Of a stretch of 64,000 nucleotides of DNA, positions 20,886 through 31,504 are shown one piece after another. The notes under the pieces were generated by a model. It ran no database searches. It was not told the DNA's origin and saw only the letters and a program-made list of their open reading frames with translations. The translations under genes were made by a program, and so were the position numbers. The stretch is from Cladopsammia gracilis (taxonomy: Eukaryota > Cnidaria > Anthozoa > Scleractinia > Dendrophylliidae). The stretch's first letter is position 1, and each line of letters starts with the position of its first letter. The stretch is taken from NCBI GenBank assembly GCA_022457155.1, contig JAJGOT010000171.1:1054501-1118500 (forward strand), written 5' to 3'.

Positions 20886-22842
20886 TTAAGCTCGCCAAAT
20901 TCTGACATCACTAGCAGATCGGTATTTAGTGTTCAGCAGACTCAAAAAACTGAAGGACAGTTGGCTGATTTGATGCAATGCGTGCACGCTGTAAGGAATA
21001 GTAACAGTAGGAATAATAACAGCATCTGGATGGTTCATTTGGATGTACTGTACTAATCCTAAAAACGCTCTTATAGATCTCATCAAATCTTTGTAGGTTC
21101 TGTCTGTAATAAATTTTTGTCAGTGAGCTTTGCGTTTTCCTTTTTCAGGCATGGTGTTTTGTATCTCATTGTACCACTTCTCAAACCAAATTAAAATTTT
21201 AATAAGCTCTCTGTAGCTTGAAGGATCGACCTCTGTGCTATTATTCATTATTGTGAATAGCTTTGCACACATGCTGAGGTACATTCTGGTGCCAATTGTT
21301 TCCTCAAGAGGAAAACTACCCTGACATAGGTCAGTTACAACTTCATCAGAACATACCTCCACTGCTCGCTTCACTGACATTTTTGTCCGTGCACTTAATT
21401 TGACGTGTTTCCAGCGTAGTTTTGTTTGTTTTCGTTCAATAACATCAATGAAGTGCTGAAATGTTATTTTCTGTTCAGACCATTGCATATGCCTATCTGG
21501 ATTGACAATGAAATTTCGCCTTTTTTTTAATCAGATGGGGATAATCTGAGAGCCACCAGATTGGAATATTGTTGTTATATGGGTTAAAACATACCCAGTT
21601 TTCAATATTTGATTTGCGAAAAAATGCATGAGAATAAGATGAGCCATCACAAACACCATAGAGTATCTGAATGGATTTCTTTATTATTGTTTTAGAGAGA
21701 ACATCAGTTACCTTCCAAACTAACAATTTGAGTTTTTCACTGTTTATTTGACGGACGGGAAAACTGGCAACTGGCCAAGAAAAATCCCCTTCAATTGAAG
21801 AGAAAAAGAACTGGCATACCATTTTTGCTTTGGGACGTGTTTCGTTTGTTAGACATTCCTCACAATCACTTTCATTTGAAGATGAGCTGGAACTTTCATT
21901 TGTTTCCAAATCTGAAGTCTCACTATCAGGGTTTGAAATGTTGTTGCTTTCATTTTATATGGAATCAAAGTCCATGGTTATTTCGTTTGGTAAATCAAGA
22001 TTCTCAAATCCCACAAGCTCTCCCGTTCTTTTGCAAACAACAATTCCTTAATCATCATCATTAATCATCATTTCATCTAAATGGATCCGGCCAATTCCTT
22101 TGCACTTCCTTCTTTCAAATTCTTGTACCATTGTTAAATTTTGCTTATTTATTGGCTCTATAGAAGAAGTTGTCTGCCTATATTGCTTGATTGTGTGCCA
22201 GTGAGGTAGTGGAAGTATGTTCTGAATGCTTTCATAACCCTTTTCATGGCATTTGCTGGCTAAGGAACAACACCACTTGATAACTAATGGGTGAAAACGC
22301 ATTCCTTTTGCTTTTGGCTTCTTTTTGTTTTTAGTCAATTTGCATTGATTTTTCAAGAACTCTTTTTCCTGTTTCTGCAACCCGACCACAGCATCCATAA
22401 TGATTAAATACAAAACTGAATTTTGCTTTAATAAATTCTTCTCCACAACAGTATCTACAAGCCTTCCTAGCTGGATTGAACAGGGATTAAAATTCACTGG
22501 TGGCTTAATTTTCTTTCTCTTCATGTAGTATCTTGTTCTTGACTTCCAGTAGTCACATGACTTTTTCAAATTCTTATATCTTTCAAGTAGCTGTTCAAAA
22601 CTCAGATTAGATAGTGGCGTATGTGAATCAGAACTGCATGTATTAGATGTTATCTGATGTTCATGGAACAAATTGGTATTTTGTATTAAAATTGTGCAGT
22701 TCTGACACCTCTCTGCGTGAGATTGAAACAGTATCCTCTGGCATGGCCGTTGAGGATTGATACCTCTTATAGTCTCGTTTATTATTTTCCCATACCGATT
22801 TTGAAGCAAAAATTTGGAGTCTATTTCATAAGCCTCTGTCAA
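20886..22842 (-). pseudogene. P-element/THAP9-like transposase
   Basis: This is a DDE-type transposase of the P superfamily. The frame from 22842 contains a Cys pair (CQNCTIL), then the characteristic GMRFHPLVIKWCCSLASKCH and LPLPHWHTIKQYR segment, then IGRIHLDEMMI with the first catalytic Asp. In-frame stops at about 22048 and 21955 interrupt it. Coding resumes in the same frame with VCDGSSYSHAFFRKS (second acidic site) and WWLSDYPHLIKK. A run of eight A (21521-21528 on the complement) shifts the frame to 21120-21488, a helical domain (KLSARTKMSVKRAVEVCSDE). The remainder near 20940-21119 is in mixed frames and its Glu is not clear. An N-terminal THAP finger is not seen. The 'RFHPL..KWC' form is typical of cnidarian P-like elements. 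Confidence 0.8.
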
Positions 22843-23221
22843 ATCCTTACCAATCCTATTGCAAAGTTGTTTTTTTTTAGGGCTTTGATGGACTTTTCAT
22901 CGTAAATATCGAGACAAAGCTGTATTGAGAAAAGAGATTCCAAAAGAGAATTGTCTTATTTCTTTCAATTTCATTTTTAAAACTATCATTTGGAAGGAAA
23001 CCATTGTCGAATTGTTTCCCCAGTGCATACACTGAAAATGAAATTTTGTATGGTGCACCAAACAGAAATGGGCAAAATAATGTTAACCTTTTAGAGGCAA
23101 AAGTATCTGAACAGAATCAAGGTCAAAATGTAACATGATTCAACTACTTCCATTCTGCAGGTAAACTTTCCAAGGTGAAAATTCTGTTTGAGATATTGAT
23201 ACGAAAATATTGGAAATTTCT
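22843..23221. other. Spacer between Cys-rich segment and transposase
   Basis: Minus-strand frames are interrupted by many stops. It may be intron or decayed coding sequence linking the two flanking parts. Confidence 0.4.
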
Positions 23222-23726
23222 TCATGATTTGCTAATATTTGGTTGCTTTTGTTGCAAGATCCAGAAAAAAAAATTAGAAAAAGGAAAGGTGATTATACTG
23301 TGACTTTGACTTGATGTTTGAGAACTGCTGTTGCCTTCGTTTTTCTCTCCTAGTTGGCTTCCTGGATGGTTTTCACAATCAGTTGCTCTGTCTGATTTAA
23401 AGTTGGTTTGAGTACATGCTATGCAGATGTAGTTTTGGTTTAAATCAGGTTTGCTACGCTGTTCATCAATATTTGAAAAGCAGTGATACATTTCACTATT
23501 AATGTTGCATATTTTGCCATCCTTTTCCACATCCAAAGAGTTACATGCACACATGTAATTTTTTGATTTCATAATTAGAATGTGTTTTGAACAGTGTTAT
23601 GTTAGAGACAACAATTTGTTTCTTACAGGTTGTACATATTTTCACACCAACTAGGAGAGATAAACATTGATCTCTCATTTTTATCAATTCTAGTCTTGTC
23701 TGAAATGTTAAAATTTTTTTTAGCAT
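23222..23726 (-). CDS. Cys-rich N-terminal segment of the P-like transposase (candidate exons)
   Basis: A candidate acceptor (TTTTAACATTTCAG) near 23702 precedes a frame reading SLLVGVKICTTCKKQIVV. After a frame change comes YMCACNSLDVEKDGKICN and QNYICIACTQTNF, giving several spaced Cys pairs, then a Ser/Gln-rich tail (SSSQTSSQSHS). Regions of the form 'G.k.C..Ck' often stand ahead of the catalytic domain in cnidarian P-like transposases. The sequence does not prove that it joins the transposase frame. Confidence 0.45.
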
Positions 23727-23849
23727 TTATAACACTGGTATTTTTTTAACGGTTTATGACCTCGTTTACACTGGAAATAGTAATGATGGTCACATATGTA
23801 GAGAGGGAGGTCATTTGCTTGGTCAACCATATCAGGAGTAATTTTCAAT

Positions 23850-24139
23850 TCATAAACCCCAGCCAAGCACATAATTTTTTTTTGCTTCCCTCAAACAACC
23901 TTTTATACAACATTCTTCACGTCCACCAAGCAGCCTTCCCGACATACATACTGTGACCTGATCAACAATTTTTTCATAGGCTTCCATCTAATGTCCACTT
24001 GGGCCAATGAACCAGTATTCATTTGGAGGTAATCTCAATTTCACTGATATTTGCTTCACTAAGTCAGATACAGTGACATATTGAGTCAGACGAAATAAAT
24101 GAGTAGTTCCATTCCAATCTTTAACAAAAACCTGATTCA
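23850..24139 (-). pseudogene. Ubiquitin-like domain ending in Gly-Gly
   Basis: Starting at the Met at 24139, the minus strand reads MNQVFVKDWNGTTHLFRL, then VTVSDLVKQISVKLRLPP and EYWFIGPSGH. This is the strand-strand-helix order of a ubiquitin fold. After one stop codon the same frame gives DQVTVCMSGRLLGG, the place and form of the ubiquitin tail (RLRGG), and then continues GREECCIKGC. Length to the GG is about 76 residues, as in ubiquitin. Continuation past the GG is what a processed precursor would show. It lies on the same strand as, and upstream of, the transposase and the USP-like peptidase. Confidence 0.65.
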
Positions 24140-24199
24140 TATACTTTTTAAATGGTGGTAAGAAGCACAGTAAATTTCCAGGTAGAGACACAAACATAT

Positions 24200-25099
24200 T
24201 AAACAAGTTATTAACGTAATACCTAATAGGGTGTCACCAGACCAAAGGTTACAAATTGTAGGACCTTTGCATAGCAGTTGAAACAAAAGACTTTGGAAAA
24301 AAGCTAAGATTAACAAACTGTAGTAGTTTACATGTAATAAAAAAAATAAAAACATGCAAAACTTGAAAAGCTACAGAACTGTGACACGATTTGTACTGTG
24401 GTGCACCAAAACAAAGTTTGAACCACTGAAATTGGGAAAATCTTCCAACAGAAATGCCGTGCAAAAACTGTTAATCGCCATATTACCAAAAACAACACAA
24501 GATATGTATAAACAATGGAGATTTGATAAGAGATATGAGTGAGAGGTTGTTACATTTGCTAATCATTTGTTTGGAATGTTATACAGATACTTTGAGAAAG
24601 TCTGTACCTTTGGAATTATTAAGTACAAAATAATTAAACCTGGTAAAGATATTACAGACAAGCTAAAAAGAAGGTACTGAATTAACATTTCTGTTGAAAC
24701 TGGTACTTGCAGACATGTACTTTCATTTGACTCATTTGGTTTCCATTTTTTTTTTTTTGTCAATCCATGGATGGTTTTTCAAGGCCTTTTTAAAATTTGA
24801 AATTCTGTTTTTCCAATTTTTTTTTCAGACCTAACTTCTGTTGTTTATGTTTTAGTGTTCGAAACCGCATGATATGAAATAATACTGAAAAAGAATCTGA
24901 ACATGTAGTTTGCTTCATTAAGTCAGTGTGATGTTGGGAGTTTTGTTCATATATGCTTACCAGGGAACATACAAGTTTTGGAGGCAGTACAAACAGTGAA
25001 ATGAGGATTAATAAAATTTGAACTCTTAAAACAGTTTTTAACATTCCTCTTATGAGCCAGTGTGCAAATGGCAAATGGTAAATAAATTCAAATTGATAC
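24200..25099. other. No recognised gene
   Basis: AT-rich. Short minus-strand frames continue from the transmembrane exon region but show no domain. A possible boundary of the transposase cluster lies here, but no terminal repeat was identified. Confidence 0.4.
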
Positions 25100-25122
25100 T
25101 CATAGAGAAGAACAACACAAAG

Positions 25123-25366
25123 AATTACCTTTATGATATCCAGAGTAGTCATTGATATCTCTGTCTGTTGATATTGCATCAGATTTTTCGAGTTCCTCAT
25201 TTCTTTGACCTTGCATAATGTTTCGTTTGTAATGGCCCGTTTGCCCGCTCTTTCCTTTTTGAGAAATATTGATAAAGTTGACTGTAAATGTGGCTGTAAT
25301 GACAATTATAGGAATTGGTGAAATAATTGCAAGAAATGATTTGTTGGTTTCTTCCAAAACAAAGAC
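25123..25366 (-). CDS. Candidate exon encoding a transmembrane segment and cytoplasmic tail
   Basis: Reading minus, a pyrimidine-rich acceptor (CCCTTTTTTGTAG) leads into VLEETNKSFLAIIS. A hydrophobic stretch (PIPIIVITATFTVNFINI, about 22 residues with its lead) follows, and then a basic and polar tail (SQKGKSGQTGHYKRN; RNEELEKSDAISTDRDINDY). The frame meets a donor (AAAGGTAATTC) near 25123. The pattern fits a type I membrane protein exon. The downstream exons are not identified. The Cys-rich exon at 26815-27006 and the repeat between them could belong to the same gene. Confidence 0.4.
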
Positions 25367-25430
25367 TACAAAAAAGGGAATACATAACTGTAAATATAAG
25401 AACAACAACATAACAGTGGGTAATTGAAAC

Positions 25431-26800
25431 ATGGGTAAATGTGACATGGGTTGTACTTTTTTAGTGTTAGGTAAGGTGGGATCTGGAGACACGTCCGTTG
25501 GATTGCTTGTAGGGCCGTGTTTTAGGTTTGGTAAGGTAGGGGACTGTTTTGGCTTTGGTAAGGTAGGGCCCTGTTTTGGAGTTGGTAGGGAAGGGCCATG
25601 CTTTGGGGTTGGTAGGGTATGGCCATGTTTTGGGTTTGGTGTGGTGGTGCCCTGCTTTGGGTTTGGTAGAGTAGTGCCATGTTTTGGGTTTGGTAGGGTA
25701 GGGCCCTGTTTTGGGTTTGGTAGGGTAGGGCGATGTCCTGGGTTTGATAGGGTACTAGGGCCATTTCTTGGGGTTGGTAAGATAGGGCCCCGTTTTGGGT
25801 TTGGTAAGGTAGGGCCCTGTTCTGGGATTGGTAGGGTAGGGCCTTGTTTTGGTGTGGGTAGGGTACTAGGGCCATTTCTTGGAGTTGTTAGGGTAGGGAG
25901 ATGTTTTGTGTTTGGTGTGGTAGTGCCCTGTTTTGGGTTTGACAGGGTAGGGCCCTGCTTTGGGTTTGTCAGGGAAGGGCCCTGTTTTGGGTTTGGTATG
26001 ATAGGAAAATGTTTTGGGGTTGGGCCCTGTTTTGGGTTTGATAGGGTAGGGTCCTGTTTTGGATTTGGTCGGGTTGGGAAATCCTTTGGGTTTGATAGGG
26101 TTGCGCCCTGTTTTGGGTGTGGTAGGGTAGGGTAATGTTGGGGGTTTGTTAGGGTAGGGTCATATTTTGGGTTTGATAGCGTATGGCCCTGTTTTGGGTT
26201 TGGTATGATAGTGCCCGGTTTTTGGATGGTGAAATGTTGCGTTTGATTGGGTGGGAAAATGTTTTGGGTTTGAAAGGATAGTATCATGTTTTGGGTTTGG
26301 TAGGGTAATAGAGCCCTGTTTTGGGTTTGGAAGGGTGGAACCCTGCTTAAGGTTTGGTGTGATAGGGCCCTGTTTTGGGTTTGGTAGGGTGGGAAAATGT
26401 TTTGGGTTTGACAGGGTAGGGACATGTTTTGGGTTTGACATGGTAGGGCCCTGTACTTAGTTTGGTAGAGTAAGGCCCTGTTTTGGATTTGGTTGGCTAG
26501 GGCACTGTTTTGGGTTCGGTAGGACAGGGCCATGTTTTGGTTTTGGTAGGGTAGCAACATGTTGTGGGTTTGATGGGGTAGGGCCCTGTTTTGGTTTTGG
26601 TATGATGGCCCTGTTTGGGGTTTGGAGGGGTTGATCCCTGTTTTGGGTTTGATATGATAGGGCCCTGTTTTGGGTTTGGAAGGGTAGAGCCCTGCTTTGG
26701 GTTAGGTATGATGGGGTCCCGTTTTGGGTTTGGTAGGGCGGGAAAATGTTTTGGATTTGACAGGGTAGGAACATGTTTTGGGTTTGACATGATAGGGGCG
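25431..26800. repeat. 27-bp minisatellite, about 50 copies
   Basis: The unit is TTTTGGGTTTGGTAGGG plus TAGGGCCCTG, 27 bp, with occasional 24- and 30-bp variants over 1.37 kb. As 27 is divisible by three and the unit lacks stops, both strands have long open frames: minus 9-residue units PKQGPTLPN over a 486-residue frame, and plus units CFGFGRVGP over 234 residues. If translated on the minus strand it would be a Pro/Gln/Asn-rich stalk in front of the transmembrane exon. Frame changes inside the array argue against strict coding constraint. Confidence 0.9.
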
Positions 26801-26814
26801 GTCTAAAATTTAAG

Positions 26815-27006
26815 TTGAATGAACCTGTAGTAATTCCAACAGCGAAAGCAATGAATTAGCACAAAATTCTGTATTTTGAAAGAGCTATGATACAAGGAAC
26901 AAGACTTCTGTTTTATCAAAGTCATACAGCATCGATCTGCACATTCACTTTGTGTACCAATGGCAAAATATTGGCAGGTGGATTGCCTACCGAAAGAAAC
27001 AAACAA
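26815..27006 (-). CDS. Cys-rich candidate exon
   Basis: The minus-strand frame reads FGRQSTCQYFAIGTQSECAD followed by RCCMTLIKQKSCSLY. The Cys spacing suggests a small disulfide-bonded extracellular module, such as an apple/PAN-like half. It precedes the 27-bp repeat and the transmembrane exon on the same strand. It is short and no splice sites are certain, so confidence is low. Confidence 0.3.
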
Positions 27007-28880
27007 ATTAAAAAATTGACACTTAAGTTTTAAAGGTAAAAAGTGGTTGCTTAATTATAGCATAGGTGGTGGCACAGTAATGTTCATCTGTATATATAGA
27101 TAAAGGGTGACACCATTAGATTTAGGAAAAGATTCTTTAGCAATAACCGAAATGGTTATTTCATTTTGTCAGAAGTATTTTTGGTATGAAGGGCTATATA
27201 ACTGGACCAAAAATTAAAGGGAATACAAGACAACAAAGATTAGAGGGAAGAACGTAAAAGGAAACTGCATTTTGTAAACCCCTGGGATTGTGTTTGTGTG
27301 CAGCAGAGCTGGGGGGATTGATGCTTTCTATAGACACTTACTGAAAACTACAGAAGAGCCAAACATATTTTTTTTTCTTCCTAGCTTTCATATCACTTGA
27401 GGTCACCCTTGGGGAATAACCAACTGACCACTTAATTGGAGTTAACCACTTAAAAGAGGCCAAGTTTGCAATAAATATGTGGGGCAATTTAATTCTGGGG
27501 ATTTTTTCAGTGACCGCTTAATAGGGGGTGACCACTACATAGGGGGCTGCTTAATAGAAATTTGACTGTACATCATTCAAAAATACTGCTTTTGCACGCT
27601 TTCCTTTCATGTTCTGTCACTGACACATCTTGACAATGTTGACAATATTAATCCTTAATTTTACGAGGGAACATGAACAAGTGATTACTTATTTATAATG
27701 CAGAGGGAAATTGTAGGGAAACCTTTCAGACTTTTCAAGAGCGACTCAGGCTTGAAACCACCCGAAATGAAAATACTCAAAAACTGACAAGAAAGCTTTT
27801 AAACTTACAGTCTTGTTAAATAAATTTATTTGTAATGTCATAGTATGTTGGCTGTTAAAAAAGATTCCTTTTATGAGGTTTTCTGATTCACAGAGAATAA
27901 TATTTCAATATACAAGCCAATGCTTATCTAAAAAAGAAGGTAAAAATAAATGTAAGGTCAAGGACATGTCTACAAAAAATAATTGGCTCAATAATAATCA
28001 TAGATTAATTAAAATGACAAAAAATGATGTTATCAGTTTTTGACTTTCTATTTCCAAGGTTCAATAAAAGGAATGTGGGACTTCTTGGCAAGCTTTATGT
28101 GCTGTCTTCACATTACTTGATTTCTCTCCTTCTCAGTGGCCTTTGACTTTGACCTTTTCAGAAGTCCTTATCCTTGTGAAACCAAATCTCATCTAGAAAA
28201 GGATTGGTTTTAATTACCAAACAATATCTCCTGACTATTTTCCTTGAATTGCATTGATCTAAAGGTCGGGATCAGTTTGTTAAGGAGGTGGACATGCATG
28301 TGTTGGATTTTCTGTTCCAAAAAATTTGACCCAGGGGGCTTTAAAGGTGCTCCCACCACACGGGGAAATTTACAACTTTGCAGTATAACAATTTCACAAT
28401 CCCCTTAGTTGTCCTGGAAACCATTGACATGTGCATAACTATTATAAAACATTGCTGTCTCTTCATGTTTGAAAAAATTAATTAATCATTCATTATTTTC
28501 TGAAACACAAATGCTTGAATATTTATTTTTGGCTGAAAACAACCTTCTACTACTAGAAAAGTATGAAATATGTTGGGTAGTCCAGTACTTGTCGGACAAT
28601 GTCTGTGATTTGCTATGAAAAGAAAAGATTTGTCCCGCTGGGATAGGGAGTACGGATAAGGGCATTGATCAAGTGTTATATCAATTGTATCGTTTGCCCA
28701 TCAATACATCATTTGGGCAGCTACTGGGTCACTGTACAATATGTTTCAAGTATACACACAGTAGGTAGTCTTCAATTTTAAGAGGCCCCATTGTTTAATT
28801 GGAATAGCTTCAAAAACCAACTTAGAAAACTTGATAATATCAGTCATTTCAAAACAGCCGTAAAGAGATATATTATTTCT
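27007..28880. other. No gene; GACCGCTTAATA-type short repeats at 27390-27570
   Basis: At 27410-27570 there are variants of TGACCACTTAATTGGAG, GACCGCTTAATAGGGGGTG and GGCTGCTTAATAGAAATTTG, a degenerate short repeat. The rest, including a 76-residue plus frame at 27813-28043, shows no recognisable feature. Confidence 0.5.
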
Positions 28881-30502
28881 AATATATATAGATGGGCTGA
28901 GCCTATAACAGCGTCGCTCTCTGAACAGAAAGCCGATAATAAACTTAACTAAGATGAAAGGTCGGAAACACAAGAATTAAGATTGAAGACCGGGCTATTT
29001 TTCAATTTTAGTAATTCTCAAAAACAGACTTACGCGACCGTCTGCACAGTACATTTTGACCATACAAAAGTTCACAAAACAACTTTTTCTCCGTCTAGAT
29101 ACTAGTAAGACTAATTTCCAAACAAAATGCATATGTTGCTTATCAAAAATTGTCCGAGAAACTGATTTTGAAATCAAAATTGCAAAAAAATAGACAAACA
29201 TATTTGCGTAAGGCCACGCGAGTGAAGTTTAGAAGTATAAAATCCAAGACTTGTTTTGTTTACATAAAATCGCTTTTCAACCTATGTAATGAATGAACAA
29301 ACACATAAAAATGGACAACACAATGTTCTTTCGAAAAATTTTATTCAAATCTCCATAAGTTTATGTTTAAAAGCAAAACGTGAACCATTCATAGCTCATC
29401 AAGGCCGAAGACCGGGCTATTTTTCAATTTTAGCAATTCTCAAAAACAGATTTACACGACCGTCTGCACAGTACATTTAGACCGTACAAAAGTTCACAAA
29501 AACAACTTTTTCTCCGTCTAGATACTAGTAAGACTAATTTCCAAACAAAATACATATGTTGCTTATCAAAAATTGTCCGAGAAACTGAATTGGAAATCAA
29601 AATTGCAAAACATATTTGCATAAGGCCACGCGAGTGAAGTTTAGAACTATAAAATCCAAGTCTTGTTTTGTTTCAACCTATGTAATGAATGAACAAACAC
29701 ATAAAAATGGACAACACAATCTTCTTTCGAAAAATTTTATTCACATCTCCATAAGTTATGTTTAAAAGCAAAACTCGAACCATTCATAGCTCATCAAGGC
29801 CGATCACAGATTGATATCAACATAAATTCCCATCGAAAATGTAATCTGTTTTACCTTTAAGTCCCTCGTTAGCTTGGAAATTCTTTAAATATCCGCTTTT
29901 AATTCTTTGGTTGTGAAATCCGTAATGAAAACAAAATGTTGTGTGGCATCATACGTTTTGCGACGTAATACGCGCCCGCGAACTAACCCTGTCCAACACG
30001 GGCGCACGGCACGTGCACGGCATGTGTCGTATTCATTTTGTGGAAACATCGTTCTGGGTGCCATATTGAGTACTTAATAAGGGTGAACAAAACCGGTTTA
30101 AATGTTCAAATTCAATCGTTTTGATTTCTTTCATCGAAGACAGCTTGGCCTTCATGCGCTATAAATGGTTCGTGTTTGCTTTTAAACATAAACTTATAGA
30201 GATTTGAATAAAATTTTTCAAAAGCTTGTGTTGTCCAAATCAGTTTCTCGGGCAATTTTTGATACGCAACAGGTGTATATTATTCGGAAATTTTGTTTTT
30301 GTTTTTTGTGAACTTTTGTACAGTCTAAATGTACTGTGCAGACGGTTGCGTAAAACTGTTTTTGAGAATTGCTAAAATTGAAAAATAGCCCGGTCATTAA
30401 TATTAATTCTTGTGTTTCCGACCTTTCACTTTGGGTTAAGTTTATCATTGGCTTTCTGTTCAGAGAGCTACGCTGTTAGGCTCAGCCTATCTTTATATAT
30501 TA
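28881..30502. mobile_element. Foldback repeat with AATATATATAGATGGGCTGAGCC tips
   Basis: The left tip (28881: AATATATATAGATGGGCTGA) and right tip (30485: CAGCCTATCTTTATATATTA) are inverted. Behind them, CTCTCTGAACAGAAAGCC, GAAAGGTCGGAAACACAAG, CCGGGCTATTTTTCAATTTT and GACCGTCTGCACAGTACATT recur in mirror image at 30300-30480. The left arm carries a ~400-bp direct duplication (28984-29400 and 29406-29805). The right-arm sequence recurs at 37440-37672 and 42720-43282. No transposase was seen. Confidence 0.7.
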
Positions 30503-31504
30503 TCCAAAGTTCAAATGGTAAGATCTTGAGGTAGGAGTCGTACGGGTGGTTTTTGAGTAAAACGTCCTCATTAGAATTAGAACTCAGTCTTCTGACAACC
30601 ACTCGATCACTTGTTTTAAGCCACTCTTAACAAGAGGATGGTGAAATTACAAACACCCATTGTCTTGTGTGATGGTTTTGACTTGTAATTGTTGCTTGTT
30701 CCCACAAATGGTCACCTGTGATCGATATTATCAAAAGCATCTGTGACCCCCATAAACTGTAGTTAGCCACCTTCAAGAAGGGATGGAAGAATCGAAAGAA
30801 AATGATTTTTGGAACACCAACAGACACTTGATACCCAGGCAAGAGCACCCCAGGTTGCTTGTGGACTATTTGAAATAATGCAACCGGCGATATGGACAAC
30901 TTTTGGATATCTATATGAAACTATTATCAGGCAATACTTTAAGGGTGCTTATGACGTCATAGCCATCATTGACATGGCAACAGTACAGCTCTCTGAAAAG
31001 AGCCTCTAAAACTCAGCTTTCGCTAATTATCTTTAAAAGTAATTCTGTGAAAGCACAACTTCTTTTCTTTTCTTTTTGGCGCTATAACAGACTAAGTTAT
31101 TTATTGTCAGATAAGAAAAACGTGCCACAAGACAATTTTTTCTCAAACTTTTGTATAAGATAGGAAATACTGAATACTGCTTGCATAGAGAAAATCAGAA
31201 TAGGTCACCGAACAAACTTTCGAGATAAAAAGGAATATTTTATGCATGATTTATTTCCGGTTCGCATAATTTTACGCAGTATTTTCATTTCCGGTAAGCT
31301 GCGCGTGCTACATTTTGATAGAAAAATCAGCTGACGCATGCGTCAATGCATGACAAGTGCACGTTGCACGTGCAACCAGCTGAAAACCCTTTCTAGCCTC
31401 CTTAAATAATAAATCAGTTGTTTCCAAATAAACGTATAGGGACTTGATTTCAATAGGCAATTTTCGCTATGGCATCATTAATTTTTTATTACAGGCTGTA
31501 GACG
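30503..31504. repeat. ~1-kb segment duplicated at 43283-44264
   Basis: This sequence, from AAAGTTCAAATGGTAAGATC to the CAGGCTGTAGACGTC junction, matches 43283-44264 with small indels. Its last ~220 bp also matches 54140-54365 and 60010-60243, the other unit junctions of the tandem array. A 65-66-residue plus frame (GYLYETIIRQYFKG) is present in both copies but differs mostly at amino-acid-changing positions, so I do not call it a gene. Confidence 0.75.

Noticed and set aside
25431..26135. 234-residue plus-strand ORF (CFGFGRVGP repeats)
   Set aside because: It is the complement of the 27-bp minisatellite, lacks flanking exon signals on the plus strand, and is explained by a stop-free unit whose length is divisible by three.
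30809..31009. Conserved 65-66-residue ORF duplicated at 43574
   Set aside because: The two copies differ mainly at amino-acid-changing positions and have no domain, so the frame is not under visible coding constraint.
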